A DNA stretch of 10,834 nt from JAAZMA01 sp036720245 (lineage in GTDB: Bacteria > Bacillota > Clostridia > Tissierellales > Tepidimicrobiaceae), in NCBI GenBank assembly GCA_036720245.1, contig DAIMNI010000070.1:1-10834 (forward strand). The letters run 5' to 3'. The stretch's first letter is position 1; each line of letters opens with the position of its first letter. Both the position numbers and the translations under genes were made by a program. The notes under the pieces were generated by a model. The model was not told where the DNA came from and did not search any database. It saw nothing but the letters and a program-made list of their open reading frames with translations. This document shows positions 1-6,613 of this stretch, piece by piece.

Positions 1-1375
1 AACCATCTATTAAAACATTTGCTGTTGAAATAGCATTTGCGGCTCCTTGTGCAAAGGCTAAAACAAAGGTAGCTGTCATAGGTCCAGATGCTACTCCTCC
101 TGAGTCAAAGGCAATACCAACAAAAATCGGTGGAACCTTATAGGACAAGAATATCCCTAATGCAAAGCCTGGCAATAGGAAATGCCAAAGTTTCAAACTA
201 GGTATCATAATCCTTAACATAGACATTGAAACTGCAAAAGCAATTCCCAAGGATAAGGCCACTAATATAACTCTCCTTTTTATATGCCCTGCCGTAACAT
301 CCTCCACCTGTTCAGTCAATACATAAACTGCTGGTTCTGCTAATACTACTACCATCCCCAATAAAAATCCAACAACCGGCAATAGCCAAGGATGAGAAAT
401 TGCTATTCCTTCACCCATGACCCTTCCCACTTCCATAAATCCAGCATTTACTCCAACTAAAAACAATGTAAGACCAATATATGTGTATAAAAGTCCTTTT
501 AGAATAGTATTTTTGTTTTTCTTATTTAGTTTGAACTTAGTTTTATCAAAAATTAGAAATAGTATAAGCAAAGGAAATAAAGTTATAATAGACTCCTTTA
601 ATAATTGTGGGAATACTTTAAAATATGGACTTAATATGCCAGTATTAGGTACAAAGGCTTCCACTTCACCCTGTATATCTGTAAGTCCTTTTATTATACT
701 CATTGACATAATAGCAAAAATAGGTCCTGCAGAGGCTAGTCCTACCATGCCAAAACTATCTTCTTCTGAAGTTTCACCACCCTTTAGTTGAGAAACTCCA
801 TACCCTAAAGCTAATATAAATGGAGTGGTCATAGCTCCAGTAGTAGCTCCTGATGCATCTACAGAAATGGCTAAAAACTCCTCCGAAACATTTACGCCAA
901 GAATAAGTATTATAAAATAAACTAATGTAAATATCTTATTTAATCGTTTCCCATATAATATCCTAAGTAAACCTATAGCTACCATAATCCCTACTCCTAT
1001 TGAAACTACAATAAGAATAAGCAAACTTGAAAGTTTTCCCCCTGAAGCTAAATTTATCTGTCTAGCAAGTATTTGCAAATCAGGTTCAGCAATGGTAATA
1101 AAAAACCCTAAAATAAATCCAAGTATACCAACTAAATGTACTTTATTTGTCTTTGCTATGGCTTCACCCATAAGGTTTCCAATAGGTCCAATACCAATAT
1201 GAGCCCCAAATAAGAAAACCCCCAAACCTACAATAACAAGCATAGCACCTATTAAAAACCTAATAAGCATTTCAGTTCCTATGGGCACTATGGTAAAATT
1301 TAAAATAACAACTAAAATTGTTATTGGCAAAACGGATAAAGATACTTCCTTCAGTTTTTTCAATAATATATTCAA
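1..1375 (-). CDS. Tandem DUF1538 integral membrane protein (3' end outside window)
   Basis: The frame stays open from a TTG at 1375 to the left edge (458 codons), so the C-terminus is missing. The protein is very hydrophobic with about a dozen predicted membrane spans and is an internal duplication. Repeat 1 carries GAHIGIGPIGNLMGEAI (~58-74), a FFITIAEPDLQ segment (~91-101) and FLAISVDASGATTGAMTTPF (~167-186). Repeat 2 carries GVNAGFMEVGRVMGEGI (~308-324), VVVLAEPAVYVL (~342-353) and FVGIAFDSGGVASGPMTATF (~418-437). This two-repeat pattern with AEP and D-S/A-GG/A-x-T/S-x-G/A-PM motifs is the DUF1538 family. A two-gene DUF1538 pair (UmpAB) has been reported, to my knowledge, as a Na+/H+ antiporter, so cation transport is possible but unproven here. 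Family members often sit next to PII-like regulator genes; such a gene could lie just left of the window. The gene has its own promoter and is separated from the upstream operon by a terminator. The TTG start follows a GGGGAGG site with only 4 nt spacing; TTG at 1363 is the alternative. Confidence 0.88.
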   Translation of the reverse strand, partial: MNILLKKLKEVSLSVLPITILVVILNFTIVPIGTEMLIRFLIGAMLVIVGLGVFLFGAHIGIGPIGNLMGEAIAKTNKVHLVGILGFILGFFITIAEPDLQILARQINLASGGKLSSLLILIVVSIGVGIMVAIGLLRILYGKRLNKIFTLVYFIILILGVNVSEEFLAISVDASGATTGAMTTPFILALGYGVSQLKGGETSEEDSFGMVGLASAGPIFAIMSMSIIKGLTDIQGEVEAFVPNTGILSPYFKVFPQLLKESIITLFPLLILFLIFDKTKFKLNKKNKNTILKGLLYTYIGLTLFLVGVNAGFMEVGRVMGEGIAISHPWLLPVVGFLLGMVVVLAEPAVYVLTEQVEDVTAGHIKRRVILVALSLGIAFAVSMSMLRIMIPSLKLWHFLLPGFALGIFLSYKVPPIFVGIAFDSGGVASGPMTATFVLAFAQGAANAISTANVLIDG

Positions 1376-1379
1376 AAAA

Positions 1380-1386
1380 CCTCCCC
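1380..1386 (-). promoter_or_regulatory. Ribosome binding site of the DUF1538 gene
   Basis: GGGGAGG on the minus strand lies 4 nt before a TTG codon at 1375 and 16 nt before another TTG at 1363. No ATG is suitably placed, so the site decides for a TTG start. The spacing to 1375 is short, which leaves some doubt about which TTG is used. Confidence 0.7.
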
Positions 1387-1409
1387 TTTCTAAAATAGAA
1401 TATATCTAT

Positions 1410-1439
1410 ATAATATTTAAAGCTTGTATAGTATGTCAA
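1410..1439 (-). promoter_or_regulatory. Sigma-A type promoter for the DUF1538 gene
   Basis: On the minus strand a perfect -35 TTGACA (1439-1434) is followed after 18 nt by TATTAT (1415-1410), a 5/6 match to the -10 consensus. The expected start site near 1403 gives a leader of about 28 nt, too short for a riboswitch, so the DUF1538 gene appears to be transcribed on its own from here. Confidence 0.75.
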
Positions 1440-1520
1440 GAACTTATAAGTATTTTACTAAATAAATTTTAATTATAGCTTAAAAATCTTTTATAATATA
1501 TCAATAAAAAATATAATAAT

Positions 1521-1554
1521 AAAACCATAGGCTTTGTTTAGGGCCTATGGTTTT
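1521..1554 (-). terminator. Intrinsic terminator after the three-gene cassette
   Basis: A perfect 12-bp stem (1521-1532 with 1543-1554, AAAACCATAGGC and its complement) closes a 10-nt loop. It lies 3 nt past the TAG stop of the ABC ATPase gene. On the minus strand the stem is followed by the T-rich run ATTATTATATTTTTT, so it most likely ends the long minus-strand operon and insulates the DUF1538 gene. On the plus strand only the stem's own four Ts are available and there is no plus-strand gene to terminate. Confidence 0.85.
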
Positions 1555-1557
1555 ATG

Positions 1558-2607
1558 CTAATAATCCTTTGTAAAGTTTATACTGTCCATCTCAGGATGA
1601 CAGTTATATTTTATTGTCAAACCTTCGCGTAGTTGATCTCTCATTTTCTGCACCAATTTATCCATTTCTTCCAATTCCTTTAAAACTTCTTTTTCTTCTT
1701 CATTGGTTTCTATTACCTGGGAAATTCCACCATTTTTTATTACTATTCTTTTATCTGCCATTAAAGCAAGTATTGGATCATGAGTGGCTATTAATACTAT
1801 TTTATCGCTGCTTACAAGTAATTTTAAAGCTTTTTTTCTGTCTATGCCTGCATTTTCTATTTCATCTATTAATACTATGGGAGCTGAAGATAATATGGCT
1901 GTATCTGCTATCATTAATGCCCTAGATTGTCCACCACTAAGGCTAGTTATAGCAGTATTTAAATCAAATTTCTCACCTGCTAAATTGTTAGCAGCCTTAA
2001 TTATTTCTTTAATTACAACTTCCTCATCTTCTACCATTCTAGATCTGGCATGTAATTCTAAAAATTCATGTACTGTTAAATCCATTACAAAATTCATATT
2101 TTGAGAAAGCTGGGCTACTAATCTATTATTAGAAGAAAATCTCCACTTTGTATCAGGCGTTTCTCCATTTATTAATACTTCCCTTTTAGTAGGAGTGTCC
2201 CCATTGGCTGCCCATTCTATATCTGCTAGTAATCTAGACTTTCCAGAGCCAGTAGGGCCTACTATGGATATGATTTCTGATTTATTAATATTAATTTCTT
2301 CAAACCCCTCTACATTTCCATCTTTATCTTGGCCTTTTAATATGGTTAAAGATTCTACAGTATTATCTTTTTTTAAGCCTAAAAACTCTATCATTTGATG
2401 AATATATTCTAATAAATCTATCTTTAATTTTTCCTTATCTATAGCCCATTCTTCTATTTCTTCCTCAGTAAAATGGTCTAGATATTCTATAAAAGTATTT
2501 TTTTCATATCCCAATATATCCAGCTTATTTTCTTCCAAATAATTTATTATAAAAGGGTATTCTCCTATTAATTCCTCTAGGGTTTTGTTTTCCAATATAT
2601 TATTCAT
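1558..2607 (-). CDS. Soluble ABC-type ATPase with DUF1858-like N-terminal module
   Basis: Cytosolic ATP-binding-cassette protein of 349 aa. It has no membrane segments and no permease partner nearby. Residues ~1-75 form a helical module (KTLEELIGEYPFIINYLEEN ...) that resembles DUF1858 domains and the start of the solute-binding-like protein in the same cassette. The ABC core follows: Walker A GPTGSGKS (117-124), Q-loop region (~166-169), signature LSGGQSRA (223-230), Walker B IVLIDE (244-249, catalytic Glu249) and H-loop His276 in ATHDP, so it should be ATPase-competent. Residues ~303-330 are an acidic, probably coiled-coil stretch, and the tail ends with NCHPEMD, a possible metal-binding Cys-His pair. 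The start is set at ATG 2607 because AGGTG sits 6 nt upstream; the in-frame GTG at 2616 lies inside that site. The gene overlaps the upstream P-loop gene by 8 nt (ATGAATAA). The general class is sure, but the substrate and role are unknown. Confidence 0.85.
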   Translation of the reverse strand: MNNILENKTLEELIGEYPFIINYLEENKLDILGYEKNTFIEYLDHFTEEEIEEWAIDKEKLKIDLLEYIHQMIEFLGLKKDNTVESLTILKGQDKDGNVEGFEEININKSEIISIVGPTGSGKSRLLADIEWAANGDTPTKREVLINGETPDTKWRFSSNNRLVAQLSQNMNFVMDLTVHEFLELHARSRMVEDEEVVIKEIIKAANNLAGEKFDLNTAITSLSGGQSRALMIADTAILSSAPIVLIDEIENAGIDRKKALKLLVSSDKIVLIATHDPILALMADKRIVIKNGGISQVIETNEEEKEVLKELEEMDKLVQKMRDQLREGLTIKYNCHPEMDSINFTKDY

Positions 2608-3301
2608 TTTTATCACCTAAATCTATCTTTCTAATATTCCCCATTTGATAATCTTCACCTATTCTAGTTTCCCCTAAGCAATAGGAACATAGAGCTGAAG
2701 GCATGGGGAATCTTAATTCTTTTCCCTTAACTGTATCTATATTTTTATCTTCATCATATAATAATGTGCTTAATTCATAGGCACCTTGTCCTGTTAGGCC
2801 ATTTATATGCATGGTAATTGCACGTGGATTTACAGAATTTACTTTAGACAAAAATACTTCCCTTTCTGCTTGGGATACTATATCTCCTTTAGTAATGGCC
2901 ACAATATCTGCTGATTTTAACATAGGGCCAATTTTCTTAGGAGTATTTATGCCTGATAAATTATCTATTACACAGATAGATTTTATATCCTTAATATAAG
3001 GGGAACATCTATTACATAGTCCTGCAGATTCAGTAATTAATAGGTCTAAATTCTGTTCTAGACCCCAATTAACCACTTCTTCTATATTCGATATAAAATA
3101 ATGGTCTGGGCAAAGGGAACCAGATAGTCCCTTCCTTACAGGTACTCCTGCCTTTTCATATAAAATATCATCATCTGTATAAAGACAATCAAATTTAACT
3201 ACTCCTACTAAAATATCTTTCATTTTCAATGCTTCTATTACTTTTAATATAATAGAGGTCTTCCCTGAAGAAGGGGGGCCAGAAACTGTAACTAAATTCA
3301 T
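2600..3301 (-). CDS. HypB/UreG-like P-loop NTPase with multiple Cys motifs
   Basis: Small SIMIBI-class nucleotide-binding protein (233 aa). Visible motifs: Walker A SGPPSSGKT (7-15); an acidic residue after a hydrophobic strand, LLITESAG (Glu91), where HypB and UreG carry theirs; a base-recognition-like TKGD (137-140); and VNPRA then GLTGQGAYEL (~157-177), which recalls the 'NP...GeG' end of HypB. These indicate the G3E metallochaperone lineage (HypB, UreG and relatives, which drive nickel insertion with GTP). It also carries cysteines those proteins lack in this arrangement: Cys39, Cys64, the pair CNRC (96-99), and CSYCLGETRIG (205-215) near the C-terminus. A metal or Fe-S ligand role is inferred. 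The ATG at 3301 has AGGAG 7 nt upstream overlapping the previous stop, and the 3' end overlaps the ABC ATPase gene, indicating translational coupling. The nucleotide (GTP or ATP) and client protein cannot be read from sequence. Confidence 0.8.
   Translation of the reverse strand: MNLVTVSGPPSSGKTSIILKVIEALKMKDILVGVVKFDCLYTDDDILYEKAGVPVRKGLSGSLCPDHYFISNIEEVVNWGLEQNLDLLITESAGLCNRCSPYIKDIKSICVIDNLSGINTPKKIGPMLKSADIVAITKGDIVSQAEREVFLSKVNSVNPRAITMHINGLTGQGAYELSTLLYDEDKNIDTVKGKELRFPMPSALCSYCLGETRIGEDYQMGNIRKIDLGDKNE
2614..2618 (-). promoter_or_regulatory. Ribosome binding site deciding the ABC ATPase start
   Basis: AGGTG on the minus strand ends 6 nt before ATG 2607. The upstream in-frame GTG (2616-2614) is part of this site, so ATG 2607 is the better start. 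Confidence 0.65.
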
Positions 3302-3311
3302 CTAATCACTC

Positions 3312-4538
3312 CTAAACTGATTCATTAAATATATTTTCACATTTAGTAATTAATTCTCCTATATTGTTTTCCCCAATAAAATCCCAACCTAGCCATAGAT
3401 ATTTTTGTTCACTAGGTATATTATTATCTACATCTGGATTAGTAGAAGGAAATCTCCCATTATGGGATAATATTTCTCCTATTTCCTTTGAGGCAAATAA
3501 ATCTACAAAGGGCTTTAGTTTATCCTTCTTGGACTTCTTGGATAATAAAAATATGGGACTAATAATAGCACCATCTTCAGGCCATACTGCTACCATAGGG
3601 CCACCTCTTTTAGTCATTTTAGTAAAGAAATATGGCATTATGGTAATAGCAGGTCTATTGGATTTCATATAGGATTTTACCATTTCTGATGGATGCATAC
3701 TTTTTAACATGGATTTCCCAAGTTTTCTAATTCCATCTTCTCCATATTCTTTGTATATGGTTAAAAGCATTGCATTAAATAGATCAAAATCCCCTACTGG
3801 TAAGGATACTGCATTTTCAAACTCAGGTTTTAATATATCCTCCCAGGTTCTTGGCATCTCCCTTTCCCCTAATTCTTCAGTATTAACTAAGAATACTGCT
3901 GGCACTACACCTATTACTGTATACTCCCTTTTGGGGTCTTGTAAATTTATATATTCATTTTGAAAGTCTGCATTTAATTTATCAAAACTTGTAATATCCT
4001 CAAAAGTTCCCCTTTCCTTAAATTTTCCCATTAAGCTTTTATCAAAGAATAAATCAAATCCTGCAGAAATAAATAAATCTAATAGTTCCTCTTCTGATTC
4101 TGCATTTTCTATTGTTTCTATTAGCCAGTCTATGCCACCAGCTGCAGCTTTTAATTCATAATCTACTGTATAATCTAATTTGCCGCCTTCTTCTTCCATC
4201 CATTTATTAAAAGCATCTAATAATGGTACTCTAACTGGACATGGCAATACTCCATCTATTCTAATATCCTTCTCTTCCTTTTCTGTTTTAGATATTAGGG
4301 TCTCATCTATAGCTTTTCTATTTTCTTCAATCGCCTCAATTAGTTTTTCACAAAATACATCTAAATTCATTTTCTTGCTTTTGATTGACATTTCCAAAGA
4401 TATGGCCTTTCCCATTGATTTTCTCATATTTTCATTGGCTAATTGTTCAAACCCATTAGCCATAAATACATCTAAAGTTTCAGGATATTTTTCTAATATA
4501 TCATAAATCTTATCATTTATATCAAAGTATTTATTCAT
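3312..4538 (-). CDS. Cytosolic solute-binding-protein homologue with DUF1858-like N-terminus
   Basis: Protein of 408 aa. From ~100 onward it follows the pattern of family-1/iron-type extracellular solute-binding proteins: DPKREYTVIGVVPAVFLVNT (201-220), PRTWEDILKPEF (229-240), AVWPEDGAIISPIFLLSKKS (317-336), then LKPFVDLFASKEIGEIL (341-357). Those proteins normally begin with a Sec or lipoprotein signal, but here the N-terminus (MNKYFDINDKIYDILEKYPE) is charged and soluble and resembles a DUF1858 domain (~4-70) without its usual CxxC. A conserved-looking Cys100 lies in LPCPVR. No signal peptide or lipobox is visible, so the protein should stay in the cytosol and probably binds an anion, metal or metal complex there; the ligand is unknown. 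The ATG at 4538 has GGGAGG 6 nt upstream. It is first of three tightly spaced genes (11-nt gap to the P-loop gene) and follows a 239-bp gap with a palindromic repeat. Confidence 0.78.
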   Translation of the reverse strand: MNKYFDINDKIYDILEKYPETLDVFMANGFEQLANENMRKSMGKAISLEMSIKSKKMNLDVFCEKLIEAIEENRKAIDETLISKTEKEEKDIRIDGVLPCPVRVPLLDAFNKWMEEEGGKLDYTVDYELKAAAGGIDWLIETIENAESEEELLDLFISAGFDLFFDKSLMGKFKERGTFEDITSFDKLNADFQNEYINLQDPKREYTVIGVVPAVFLVNTEELGEREMPRTWEDILKPEFENAVSLPVGDFDLFNAMLLTIYKEYGEDGIRKLGKSMLKSMHPSEMVKSYMKSNRPAITIMPYFFTKMTKRGGPMVAVWPEDGAIISPIFLLSKKSKKDKLKPFVDLFASKEIGEILSHNGRFPSTNPDVDNNIPSEQKYLWLGWDFIGENNIGELITKCENIFNESV

Positions 4539-4627
4539 TTTTTACCTCCCAATCATACTAATCTACTATGTATTATTCTACTATTTCTATAGGTTTTATG
4601 CCGTAACCTATGTTACCAGAATTTAAA

Positions 4628-4779
4628 AGGATTACCGATTTGGTAAGAACACTAAAAAGGTCTAAATTGTCATTCTGAACGCAGTGAAGAATCCTAAGTT
4701 TCTGCCATTTAGAGATCCTTCGCTTATGCTCAGGATGACAAAAAGGCCACTTTTTCAATGGTCTTGATTTGGTAATCCT
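4628..4779. repeat. MITE-like palindromic dispersed repeat
   Basis: A roughly 150-bp imperfect inverted repeat fills most of the gap between the exporter and the solute-binding-like gene. The ends are AGGATTACC (4628-4636) and GGTAATCCT (4771-4779). The inner arms, 4668-4693 and 4714-4740, begin TGTCATTCTGA and end TCAGGATGACA and pair imperfectly. This TGTCATyCTGA...GAAGrATC palindrome is a familiar dispersed, non-coding repeat of bacterial genomes; its chance translations give phrases such as CHPEHKRRISKW. It contains no transposase gene. One end coincides with the exporter's TAG stop (4780-4778), suggesting insertion at, or trimming of, that 3' end. It may form a long hairpin in RNA and weaken read-through into the next cassette; that effect is inferred. 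Confidence 0.75.
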
Positions 4780-6613
4780 AATTTTTAAGTTCAGCCTTTG
4801 CTTTATCTTCATTTAAAAATTGACTTCTATATAGTTCATAATAATGTCCTTTTTTATTTATTAATTCACTATGATTACCAGCTTCAATTATTTCCCCTTT
4901 GTCTATTACCATTATAATATCAGCATTTCTAATAGTACTAAGTCTATGGGCGATTATAAAGGTAGTTCTATTTTCCATAAGTTTCACCATAGCCTCTTGG
5001 ATTTTAAATTCTGTTCTAGTATCTACACTAGAGGTGGCTTCATCTAGTATTAATATAGATGGATTAGATAATATAGCTCTAGATATGGCTAAAAGTTGCC
5101 TTTCTCCTTGACTTAAATTAGTGCCACCTTCCGTAAGTAAAGTTTCATAGCCATCTGGCAATTTATTTATAAAATCCTCTGCCCTAGACATTTGAGCTGC
5201 CCTTATTATTTCTTCATCAGTGGCATCCAATTTACCATATCTAATATTTTCCTTAACTGTTCCAGAAAAGAGATAAGTATCTTGAAGTACCATACCAAAT
5301 ATATTTCTTAAACTATACTTTTTATAATCCTTAATATTAATTCCATCTATAAGAATTTCTCCCATTTCCACTTCATAAAATCCAGTTAATAAATTTACTA
5401 TAGTAGTTTTCCCTGCACCTGTAGGCCCTACTAAGGCAATATTTTTGCCTGGCTCTATTTTAAAGGAAATATCCTTAAGTATTGGTTCTCCTTTCTTATA
5501 CTCAAAATTAACATTTCTAAATTCTACTTCACCTTTTATATTCTCTACCTCTATTGCATCATCTAAATCTTTTCTTTCTTCTTCCCTATCTAATATTTCA
5601 ATTACCCTTTCTGCCCCTGCTATTCCAGATTGTAATGTATTAAAGGTAGCTGCTATTTCCATTAAAGGTCTAGTAAATTGTTTAGAGTAAAATATAAAAC
5701 TAGAAATTACCCCTACAGAAATTTTACCTTTTATTGCTAAAATGCCACCAAATATGGCTATTACTCCAAATCCAAAATTGCCTATTACATTCATTATAGG
5801 CATTAAAAATCCTGACCACACTTGGGCTTTATACCCTACATCCCTTAAAATATTGTTTTCTTCTATAAATTCCTCTACAATCTTTTCTTCCTTTCCAAAG
5901 GCCTTTACTACAGAAATACCACCTATAGTTTCTTCAATCTGACTATTTAATTTTCCTAAAGATTCTTGCTGCTTCCTAAATAATACCCCAGTTTTATTAG
6001 TTATGGTTTTAGTTAATAAATATACTAGTGGAATAGTTACCATACTGGCAATGGTCATAGGTATGCTTAAATATAGCATCATAATTAAAGAACCTATTAT
6101 ATTCACTATAGAAGACATTAATTGTATAGTAGATCCCGATATGGTAGTGCTAATATTGTCAATATCATTAGTTACCCTACTCATTAATTCTCCATGAGTA
6201 GTAGTGTCAAAAAATATTATAGGCAAAGATTGAAATTTATTAAATAATTCCTTTCTAATATTAAATACAATTCTTTGGGAAATCCCCACTACTAAATACT
6301 CTTGAAAAAGTTTAAATAAATTGTCCAATATATATATAATTAATAATATGCTAATAATTGATTTTAATTTATCAAATTCTACTTTACCAAGTCCTGGGTA
6401 TATAGCATCTATACTTTTCCCAATTAAAAAAGGAATAAATATACCTAATATACCGGAAATTAAAACTAGAATAAAAACTAAAATTAATCTTCCCTTTTCT
6501 ACTTTAAAATAACCCTTAAGTCTATTTAATGTATATTTTTTGTCCTTTGGTTTTTCTCCAGGCACTAGGCGGCGGCCATGCCCACCTGCAGGAGGTCTTT
6601 TTCTAGAATCCAA
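4778..6613 (-). CDS. ABC exporter half-transporter, catalytically canonical subunit
   Basis: Fused transmembrane/ATPase subunit of 611 aa. After a basic Gly/Pro-rich N-terminal tail (RPPAGGHGRRLVPGEKPKD, 6-24) come six predicted membrane helices (~42-65, 85-108, 165-182, 186-205, 272-292, 298-315) and a nucleotide-binding domain: Walker A GPTGAGKT (396-403), signature LSQGE (500-504), Walker B ILILDEAT (520-527, Glu525) and H-loop His556 in AHRLST. The catalytic residues are intact but the signature deviates from LSGGQ, which is the pattern of the consensus-site subunit in heterodimeric exporters such as TM288 and BmrD. It pairs with the upstream gene, which it overlaps by 11 bp. The start is a TTG at 6613 with AGGAGG 9 nt upstream. 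Such pairs export drugs, lipids or peptides; the substrate cannot be told from sequence. The stop codon lies at the edge of a palindromic repeat. Confidence 0.93.
   Translation of the reverse strand: MDSRKRPPAGGHGRRLVPGEKPKDKKYTLNRLKGYFKVEKGRLILVFILVLISGILGIFIPFLIGKSIDAIYPGLGKVEFDKLKSIISILLIIYILDNLFKLFQEYLVVGISQRIVFNIRKELFNKFQSLPIIFFDTTTHGELMSRVTNDIDNISTTISGSTIQLMSSIVNIIGSLIMMLYLSIPMTIASMVTIPLVYLLTKTITNKTGVLFRKQQESLGKLNSQIEETIGGISVVKAFGKEEKIVEEFIEENNILRDVGYKAQVWSGFLMPIMNVIGNFGFGVIAIFGGILAIKGKISVGVISSFIFYSKQFTRPLMEIAATFNTLQSGIAGAERVIEILDREEERKDLDDAIEVENIKGEVEFRNVNFEYKKGEPILKDISFKIEPGKNIALVGPTGAGKTTIVNLLTGFYEVEMGEILIDGINIKDYKKYSLRNIFGMVLQDTYLFSGTVKENIRYGKLDATDEEIIRAAQMSRAEDFINKLPDGYETLLTEGGTNLSQGERQLLAISRAILSNPSILILDEATSSVDTRTEFKIQEAMVKLMENRTTFIIAHRLSTIRNADIIMVIDKGEIIEAGNHSELINKKGHYYELYRSQFLNEDKAKAELKN

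Noticed and set aside
417..791. 124-codon plus-strand open frame
   Set aside because: It is antisense to the DUF1538 gene, whose conserved motifs run through the same bases. Composition is Ser/Pro/Thr-rich, as in shadow frames.
1281..1472. 63-codon plus-strand open frame
   Set aside because: It covers the start and promoter of the DUF1538 gene on the other strand and shows no recognisable domain or ribosome site.
4589..4611. Hairpin ATAGGTT / AACCTAT as a terminator
   Set aside because: Only 7 bp with a 9-nt loop and no T-run on either strand; a chance palindrome in AT-rich DNA is likely.
4539..4627. A promoter directly upstream of the solute-binding-like gene
   Set aside because: Several -10-like hexamers (TAGAAT, TATGAT) occur but none has a reasonable -35 at 16-19 nt, so the start of transcription for the cassette stays open.
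4573..4812. 79-codon minus-strand open frame in the gap after the exporter
   Set aside because: It is mostly the palindromic repeat read through (CHPEHKRRISKW phrase), overlaps the exporter 3' end, and has no family resemblance or credible ribosome site.
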